A DNA stretch of 64,000 bases from Chloroflexota bacterium. Lineage in GTDB: Bacteria > Chloroflexota > Ktedonobacteria > Ktedonobacterales > JADMIN01. Under the pieces are notes generated by a model, which did not search any database, had not been told where the DNA came from, and was given only the letters and a program-made list of their open reading frames with translations. The translations under genes and the position numbers were made by a program. The stretch spans positions 1-64,000 of the forward strand of contig JAJPKE010000036.1 of the NCBI GenBank assembly GCA_021323855.1, given 5' to 3'. Positions 59,473-64,000 of the stretch are shown here, piece by piece. The stretch's first letter is position 1, and each line of letters starts with the position of its first letter.

Positions 59473-60276
59473 ATGTCAGGTCCAGTCTATCCCGAAGGCG
59501 CGCCACCAGACCCAACCAATCCCACCAATCCAGCTAATCCCACTAATCCGTCCACATCGCCAGCGCCGGGCGGGCAGAGCGCATATCCACCCTACCCCGG
59601 CTATCCACCAACCGGCTATCCGCCCTATCCACAGCCGCAGATGCCGCAGCCGCAGCCGGGGTATCCACAACAACCTGGATACCCGCAGTATCCACAGACC
59701 GCGTATCCGCCCTATCCGTCCTACCCGGCATACCAGCCATATCCACCGATGGGATATCCGCAGCAGCCGAAGAGTGGCGGCAGCTCAAAGGCGCTCTGGA
59801 TCATTCTCAGCATCGTTGGCGCTGTGCTGATTATCTCTTGCATCACTGGCGTCGTTTTCGTCGCGCGTAGCGTGGGATCAGGGTTTAGCTCGATTACGAG
59901 AACGGTGGATGCCGAGGTAACGGTGCAGGAGTTTTGCACTGCCGTGGAGACGCAAGATTATACGACGGCCTACCAGCATCTCTCCTCGAACCTGCAACAG
60001 ACCTATTCGCAGGATCAGTTCACCCAGGACAACACGAACTTCGACAACACGCTGGGGCAGGTGACGAGTTGCAGTGTCAGCGGGCAGCCGGTAGCAAGTG
60101 GCTCACAGGTAAGCGTCACGGTGAATGTCGAGCGAACACCGCCCTCTCCCACGCCGGATAGCTCTGGAAACATCGGCACATCCTCGCCAAGCAATGAAAC
60201 GGGGCAGGTGACACTTATCCAGGAAAACGGCCAGTGGAAGATTGACAGCATAGATTCGTCACTGAGCCTGCTCTGA
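59473..60276 (+). CDS. Pro/Tyr-rich single-span protein, paralogue 2
   Basis: A 267-residue paralogue of the preceding gene. The N-terminal about 105 residues contain a near-periodic Y-P-x-x-P/Y-P-Q pattern (YPPYPGYPPTGYPPYP and YPQQPGYPQYPQ). The membrane helix is IILSIVGAVLIISCITGVVFVA (about 110-132). The outer domain reads VQEFCTAVETQDYTTAYQHLSSNLQ, VTSCSVSG, and ends IDSIDSSLSLL. Its ATG at 59473 follows GAAGGAGA. Proline-tyrosine tracts of this type are also seen in actinobacterial membrane proteins. A hairpin follows it. Confidence 0.78.
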   Translation: MSGPVYPEGAPPDPTNPTNPANPTNPSTSPAPGGQSAYPPYPGYPPTGYPPYPQPQMPQPQPGYPQQPGYPQYPQTAYPPYPSYPAYQPYPPMGYPQQPKSGGSSKALWIILSIVGAVLIISCITGVVFVARSVGSGFSSITRTVDAEVTVQEFCTAVETQDYTTAYQHLSSNLQQTYSQDQFTQDNTNFDNTLGQVTSCSVSGQPVASGSQVSVTVNVERTPPSPTPDSSGNIGTSSPSNETGQVTLIQENGQWKIDSIDSSLSLL

Positions 60277-60304
60277 CGCCTTCGACTTACATACAGGCAG
60301 GTGG

Positions 60305-60346
60305 AAATCCTCAGACAGCGACACCAACATTGCTATCTGAGGATTT
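60305..60346 (+). terminator. Hairpin after paralogue 2
   Basis: AAATCCTCAGA (60305-60315) pairs perfectly with TCTGAGGATTT (60336-60346). There is no U-tract. Confidence 0.5.
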
Positions 60347-60516
60347 CTGCGTACTGCCCAGTAGTGTGACGTGGTTCACTTGTCTAACGGATAACGGGCT
60401 GCTAGAGTTGAAGGGGCAACGAGGTGGAGCGTCATCGGTCGCCCGCTGCGTTGCCTACGAATGTTCTGATTCACTGGCCATTTCACTGGTCATTCGACCG
60501 AGAGGGAAAGACGCAC

Positions 60517-61248
60517 ATGTCTGGTCCACAGTATCCAGGTGGGTATCCCACTGATCCAAACAGCCAGCAGGGGTATCCACAACAGCCGGGACAGCCACCG
60601 TATGGCCAACCGTCCTATGGCCAACCACCGGCGTATCAGCCACAGCAGCAATACCAACAGGCTCCGCAGGCGCCATACCAACAGCCAGCGCAGCCACCAA
60701 GAAGAAGCGGTGGCGGCAAGACGGTTTTTATCGTGCTTGGCGTGATTGCAGCAGTGCTGCTCGTCGCTTGCGTCGGCGGCTGCTTCGCGTTGGGCTTTGC
60801 CGGTAGGTTGGCAGTGAACTCGGCAGCTACCAAGATAGCCACATCCGCCAGTAGCATTGAGACGCAGGCGGCACAACAAGAAACGGCGATAGCGACAGAG
60901 GCGGGCGGTCCATTGGCATCGCTGACGGTGGAGACGTTCTGCGCATCGGTAACGACGCAGCAATATTCAGCCGCCTATCAGGAGTTGTCCAGCAATTTGC
61001 AAGGGCAGGTATCGCAGAGCAAGTTCACGTCTGACAATCAGGGATTCGATACCAGCAAAGGGCAGGTGACCAACTGCACGGCTCCTGGCAACCCAAGTGT
61101 CAACGGCACGACGGCGACTGTGCAGGTGCAGGTGACGCGCTCGCTCAACGGGCAGGATACCACCGCAACCGGCCAGATGACGCTGACGCTGGATAGCACC
61201 GGCGCATGGAAGATTGATTCGATAGATTCATCGCTGAATCTGCTCTAA
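60517..61248 (+). CDS. Pro/Gln-rich single-span protein, paralogue 3
   Basis: A 243-residue paralogue. N-terminus (about 1-70) YPGGYPTDPNSQQGYPQQPG and QPSYGQPPAYQPQQQYQQAP. One membrane helix (VFIVLGVIAAVLLVACVGGCFALGF) follows the basic RRSGGGK. The outer domain is like the other two: VETFCASVTTQQYSAAYQELSSNLQGQV, VTNCTAPGNPS, and end IDSIDSSLNLL. The start at 60517 is preferred over 60424 because GAGGGAAAG precedes it. A bidirectional terminator follows. Confidence 0.78.
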   Translation: MSGPQYPGGYPTDPNSQQGYPQQPGQPPYGQPSYGQPPAYQPQQQYQQAPQAPYQQPAQPPRRSGGGKTVFIVLGVIAAVLLVACVGGCFALGFAGRLAVNSAATKIATSASSIETQAAQQETAIATEAGGPLASLTVETFCASVTTQQYSAAYQELSSNLQGQVSQSKFTSDNQGFDTSKGQVTNCTAPGNPSVNGTTATVQVQVTRSLNGQDTTATGQMTLTLDSTGAWKIDSIDSSLNLL

Positions 61249-61258
61249 TACACGCAGC

Positions 61259-61297
61259 AAAATGCTCCTCTACGCATTGCATGGAGAGGAGCATTTT
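61259..61297. terminator. Bidirectional terminator
   Basis: AAAATGCTCCTCT (61259-61271) pairs perfectly with AGAGGAGCATTTT (61285-61297). A/T runs on both sides of the 13-bp stem let it stop transcripts from either strand. It separates paralogue 3 from the convergent VapC. Confidence 0.88.
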
Positions 61298-61304
61298 CAT
61301 GTCT

Positions 61305-61691
61305 CTACCAAAGGCGTGTCACCGGGTAGGCATCGAATATCACATCTGCGCTAACAATTGGAATACGCTCAACGACTGCCTGAGAGATCAAAAGACGATC
61401 AAAAGGATCACGATGATGGAAAGGCAACGCGATAATTCCTGCTGCCTGTGGGACAGTAATATTCAGCAAAGTTATTCCATTGGAAGTTAGCTGCGCTGGG
61501 ATAAACTCCTCAAAGGGAGTGGCCAGTTGTAGCTTGCCGAGACTTATCTTTATGGCCATTTCCCATAAGCTGGCGATGCTCAGTACTATTTCATTTGACT
61601 CATCTTCGATGAGATTGCGCGCAACTGAACTGAGGCGGGAATCGTCTCCAATAAACCATAAAAATGTGTGGGTATCAAGCAGGAGCCTCAC
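61305..61691 (-). CDS. PIN-domain toxin (VapC-type)
   Basis: A 128-residue PIN endonuclease: LLLDTHTFLWF (first metal Asp6), a second acidic site in IASLWEMAIKIS, and HHRDPFDRLLISQA with the third/fourth acidic positions. The end reads VSADVIFDAYPVTRLW. PIN toxins cut RNA (tRNA, rRNA or mRNA) when the antitoxin is lost. It overlaps the upstream antitoxin gene by 4 bases. All expected acidic residues are visible, so it looks active. Confidence 0.9.
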   Translation of the reverse strand: MRLLLDTHTFLWFIGDDSRLSSVARNLIEDESNEIVLSIASLWEMAIKISLGKLQLATPFEEFIPAQLTSNGITLLNITVPQAAGIIALPFHHRDPFDRLLISQAVVERIPIVSADVIFDAYPVTRLW

Positions 61692-61915
61692 CGCATGTAC
61701 TCCTCAAAATCTGGCAGTGGATCGTCGAAGTCGTCGCTCATTTGGATGAGTCCTTTGGCACTGCCCGCTTTGCGTGGTCGCCTTGTGGGCGCCACTGGCA
61801 CCAACTGAACAATTTCATCAGTCCCTTCTCCTATGAGAATGGTTTCGCCACGCAAGGCCGCTGAGATGAGATCAGGTAGACGAGTTTTGGCTTCATCCGG
61901 CGTCACTTGTTGCAT
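61688..61915 (-). CDS. Phd/YefM-type antitoxin partner of the PIN toxin
   Basis: A 75-residue antitoxin: an N-terminal Phd/YefM fold (VTPDEAKTRLPDLISAALRGETILI) and a C-terminal segment (SAKGLIQMSDDFDDPLPDFEEYM) likely to thread through the PIN active site. The N-terminal domain binds operator DNA, so the pair should be autoregulated. Its ATG at 61915 gives overlap with vapC through an ATGA. Confidence 0.9.
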   Translation of the reverse strand: MQQVTPDEAKTRLPDLISAALRGETILIGEGTDEIVQLVPVAPTRRPRKAGSAKGLIQMSDDFDDPLPDFEEYMR

Positions 61916-62025
61916 GCAGTACCTCCAATTCCTGTGGGCTATTTTTCATTTCTAGCATACGCCAAAACGAAGATGAATGATATGAAAGAAAACGTCTTCT
62001 AACGTCTTCTGAAGAAGATACCTCG

Positions 62026-62271
62026 CTATCGGCGGCGGAAGAGCAACAGCAGCAAGTTGAGCAACACCGTCAGCACGACGCTGGCAAGGATGCAGGAGAC
62101 AAGCGGGAAGAAGAACGTGGTGCTGCCGCGCCGGATGTTGATATCGCCGGGGAGCCGGCCAAAGAAACTGAGGAATGGCAGGCGCCCGGCAAAGAGAAAC
62201 ACCAGCCCGACGACGATGATGACACCACCAAGAATCAACAATATCCGCCCCAGATCGCTGAGATTCGACAT
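62026..62271 (-). CDS. DUF2905 membrane protein
   Basis: An 81-residue protein with two membrane helices: LGRILLILGGVIIVVGLVFLF, then RLPGDINIRRGSTTFFFPLVSCILASVVLTVLLNLL. The GDI-x-I-R block between them is the DUF2905 hallmark. Function unknown; usually a single-copy small membrane protein. ATG 62271; the stop follows an Arg-rich end (FRRR). Confidence 0.88.
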   Translation of the reverse strand: MSNLSDLGRILLILGGVIIVVGLVFLFAGRLPFLSFFGRLPGDINIRRGSTTFFFPLVSCILASVVLTVLLNLLLLLFRRR

Positions 62272-62372
62272 GTTCTGTTCCTCCTGCTCGCCTCATGCGC
62301 TCAACCATCTCTACAAGAGTATATTATGTATGCTATGGATGCTAATAGACTGACATGAACGGAGCAGCCATC

Positions 62373-63218
62373 ATGCCAAAACGCCTCGTCTGCCTGACCT
62401 TCGACTTCGACGCGCTCTCGCTCTGGATTGCGCGCCGCATAACTACACCGACGCCGATCTCACAGGGTGAATTTGGCGTCGTCGGCGCTGAGCGTATCCT
62501 GGCGCTGCTGGACCGCTATCAGATCGCCGCCACCTGGTTCATTCCTGGGCATACGCTGGAGACGTATCCGGAGGTGTGCCGGCGCATCCACGCGGCGGGG
62601 CATGAGATTGGCCACCACGGCTATGCGCACGAGCCGCCGGTGAACCTCTCGCGTGAGGAAGAGGAGCGCGTGTTGCTGCGCGGCAATGAGGCAATTCGCA
62701 GCATCACTGGCACAGAGGCGCGCGGCTATCGCTCGCCGGCCTGGGACCTCAGCCCGCATACGGTGGAATTGTTGCTGGCGCATGGCTTCTTCTACGATAG
62801 CAGCATGATGGGCAACGACTACCAGCCATACCGTGCGCGCCAGGGCGACGTGATTCCGCTCGATCAGCCAGCGCAGTTCGGCCAGCCGACGCGCCTGATC
62901 GAATTGCCGGTGAGCTGGTCGCTGGATGACTTCCCGCACTTCGAGTATCTCTGGACGGCGACGCATCTCCAACAGGGATTGATGCGCGCGGATGACGTGC
63001 TGGCCAACTGGCTCGACGACTTTCGCGCCATGAGCCAGTTGGCCGGTGAGTGGGGCGTGCTGACCTACACGTTTCATCCGCAAGTCAGCGGACGTGGGCA
63101 TCGCTTGCTGATGCTCGAACGGCTGATACAGACGCTCCGCGACGAGGGCGCGATCTTTGCGCGGCTGGATGCCGTCGCCGCCGAATTCGATCAACGTAGC
63201 CCATTTGCCGTTGCATAA
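62373..63218 (+). CDS. Polysaccharide deacetylase (NodB-type)
   Basis: A 281-residue NodB-fold esterase: LVCLTFDFDALSLWI (metal Asp in the first strand), ATWFIPGHTLETYPEVCRRIHAAGHEIGHHGYAHEPP (metal His pair in H-x-x-x-H), RGYRSPAWDLSP, and LTYTFHPQVSGRGHRL near the end. No signal peptide, so the carbohydrate substrate may be cytoplasmic or the enzyme may act on a small molecule; some members are allantoinase/PuuE-like. SD GGAG lies 8 bases before the ATG at 62373. Confidence 0.88.
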   Translation: MPKRLVCLTFDFDALSLWIARRITTPTPISQGEFGVVGAERILALLDRYQIAATWFIPGHTLETYPEVCRRIHAAGHEIGHHGYAHEPPVNLSREEEERVLLRGNEAIRSITGTEARGYRSPAWDLSPHTVELLLAHGFFYDSSMMGNDYQPYRARQGDVIPLDQPAQFGQPTRLIELPVSWSLDDFPHFEYLWTATHLQQGLMRADDVLANWLDDFRAMSQLAGEWGVLTYTFHPQVSGRGHRLLMLERLIQTLRDEGAIFARLDAVAAEFDQRSPFAVA

Positions 63219-63228
63219 TGCGGGCGGG

Positions 63229-63375
63229 CTATTTCATGCGATACCCGCATTTCTGGCATACCCAGGCGCCGTCCCAGACCGATTTCTCGAAGGGCATATC
63301 TTTTTTGCAATGGGGGCAATACATCATTTTGCCAGCCATCCACGCATACAGATGGCTCCACAGGTGCGCAAGCAT
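63229..63375 (-). CDS. Small zinc-ribbon protein
   Basis: A 48-residue protein: the minus strand reads MLAHLWSHLYAWMAGKMM, then YCPHCKKDM and WVCQKCGYRMK, stop. Four Cys in two C-x-x-C pairs make a zinc ribbon, as in small regulators or as a structural domain. The ATG at 63375 follows AAGGAG by 11 bases. It is convergent with, and 10 bases beyond, the deacetylase stop. Confidence 0.7.
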   Translation of the reverse strand: MLAHLWSHLYAWMAGKMMYCPHCKKDMPFEKSVWDGAWVCQKCGYRMK

Positions 63376-63431
63376 TGGTGTGCTACTCCTTCTGCGTAGC
63401 TACTTCGCTACACACTCACGCAGGATATACG

Positions 63432-63698
63432 TTACGCGCTCTGCTGCTGCTGTTGCTGTTGTCGCTCGCGCCGGAAAGAGACAACATAGTAGACAGTCGT
63501 GTATTCTTTCTGGCCCAGCAGCATGCCACCGCAGCCCGGTGACTGTTTGACACCAATCTGATCCACGCGATAGAATTCCCAGCCCTGCGCCGCTTCCTGG
63601 TCAACAATGTATTGGAGATACTGCGCGGCTTCTCCCGTTCCGGTGTTCTTCTTCAAGACGATGGTAGGGGGCACTTGCACCATGCGATACTCGTACAT
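63432..63698 (-). CDS. DUF4177-like small protein
   Basis: An 88-residue protein: MYEYRMVQVPPTIVLKK, then LQYIVDQEAAQGWEFYRVDQIGV and TTVYYVVSFRRE. This is the DUF4177 pattern (Y-K-x-V...N/D-x-x-A-x-x-G-W-E). It ends in a run of seven Gln from CAG/CAA repeats, which could vary in length by slippage. ATG 63698 follows AGGGAGA. Function unknown. Confidence 0.8.
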   Translation of the reverse strand: MYEYRMVQVPPTIVLKKNTGTGEAAQYLQYIVDQEAAQGWEFYRVDQIGVKQSPGCGGMLLGQKEYTTVYYVVSFRRERQQQQQQQSA

Positions 63699-63840
63699 TC
63701 TCAATTCTCCCTGAAGTTACTCATAAAAACGGTCATGCGCATATGTCTATTTTTACTATAACATCTCCATAAAACGATTGCAAGTATTTTTCACTTCAAC
63801 TGGCGTCGAGAGAGAATCTGCTTTACCGGCGTCCGCAGTT

Positions 63841-63879
63841 GAGAGGCAACGGCTGATGCGCTATCAGTCGCCGCCTCTC
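63841..63879 (-). terminator. Hairpin after the edge VOC gene
   Basis: GAGAGGC...GCCTCTC and an inner CTGAT/ATCAG form a two-tier stem. It lies downstream of the minus-strand gene that enters from the right edge. Confidence 0.6.
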
Positions 63880-63918
63880 GACGATACAACACGACGCTTA
63901 TGGCTGATTATAGTTGGT

Positions 63919-64000
63919 TTATGGCTGGATGCCGCGCTCTCGGCGCGTGGCCTCCACCTCCGGATACATCTGCATGATGCCCAGCGCGTGGCCTTCGGGG
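63919..64000 (-). CDS. C-terminal end of a VOC-like protein (partial)
   Basis: The minus strand from the window edge reads PEGHALGIMQMYPEVEATRR then ERGIQP, stop at 63919. PEGH-x-L-G-I-M-Q is the usual last strand of VOC/glyoxalase-like proteins, where the residue after P-E-G is a metal-site or substrate contact. The rest lies outside the window. Confidence 0.5.
   Translation of the reverse strand, partial: PEGHALGIMQMYPEVEATRRERGIQP

Overview
The window is bacterial chromosomal DNA, GC-rich with several AT-richer patches. Gene content points to a Chloroflexota bacterium, most likely class Ktedonobacteria. The signs are: a NarL-type two-component pair whose kinase has a multi-span sensor; an XRE-HTH/NTPase/TPR regulator; a PQQ-type lipoprotein propeller; an F420-type luciferase-like oxidoreductase; many TPR proteins; paralogous small lipoproteins; IS5-like and TnpB elements; and the rpsO-pnp and groES-groEL loci. 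The taxon is inferred from family composition, since no 16S is present.

Layout. 0-8 kb: the edge of an IS5-like element, then a kinase/regulator operon flanked by two near-duplicate lipoproteins, small membrane proteins, a decayed HicAB locus and a nucleotidyltransferase pair. 8-17 kb: housekeeping core with rpsO, pnp (PNPase with an RGG-like tail), a frameshifted Bro-N gene, an M20 amidohydrolase and groES-groEL. 17-20 kb: membrane-anchored lipase, aquaporin and tRNA-Trp. A perfect 27-bp inverted copy of the tRNA anticodon region lies just upstream of the tRNA promoter. 20-24 kb: a mobile/accessory patch with a DinD-like protein, a standalone TnpB element, an intact HicAB and a reductase fragment. 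24-33 kb: nuclease-like protein / serine hydrolase / LLM oxidoreductase operon, an odd periodic repeat with about 36-bp spacing, the PQQ propeller, the XRE-ATPase-TPR regulator and a SWIM-motif protein. 33-40 kb: a two-gene minus-strand unit encoding a giant TPR protein and a single-span protein. 40-50 kb: small regulators with readable operators (HxlR, MarR), an immunity-like protein, DUF488, a SurA-like protein, a HAD phosphatase, glucokinase, a LysE exporter and an M20 peptidase. 51-58 kb: two TIR-domain proteins (one fused to a beta-helix, one to TPRs), a methyltransferase, a PIN-toxin remnant, and two membrane proteins, one with a two-helix pore-like end. 58-64 kb: three tandem Pro/Gln-rich single-span paralogues, a VapBC-like module, DUF2905, a polysaccharide deacetylase and small proteins.

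How genes fit together. The 1.5-3.7 kb pair is a translationally coupled sensor/regulator. rpsO-pnp and groES-groEL are standard expression units. 41.7-42.6 kb looks autoregulated: a promoter, a 6-3-6 palindrome, a VOC protein and a MarR repressor. The 51-58 kb block is the best candidate for an undescribed conflict or stress-signalling system, because TIR effectors lie beside pore-like membrane proteins. Nothing in the sequence proves that they act together. Start codons were revised wherever a Shine-Dalgarno (SD) sequence and family length agreed. All positions were read by eye, so boundaries of repeats and mobile elements are approximate.
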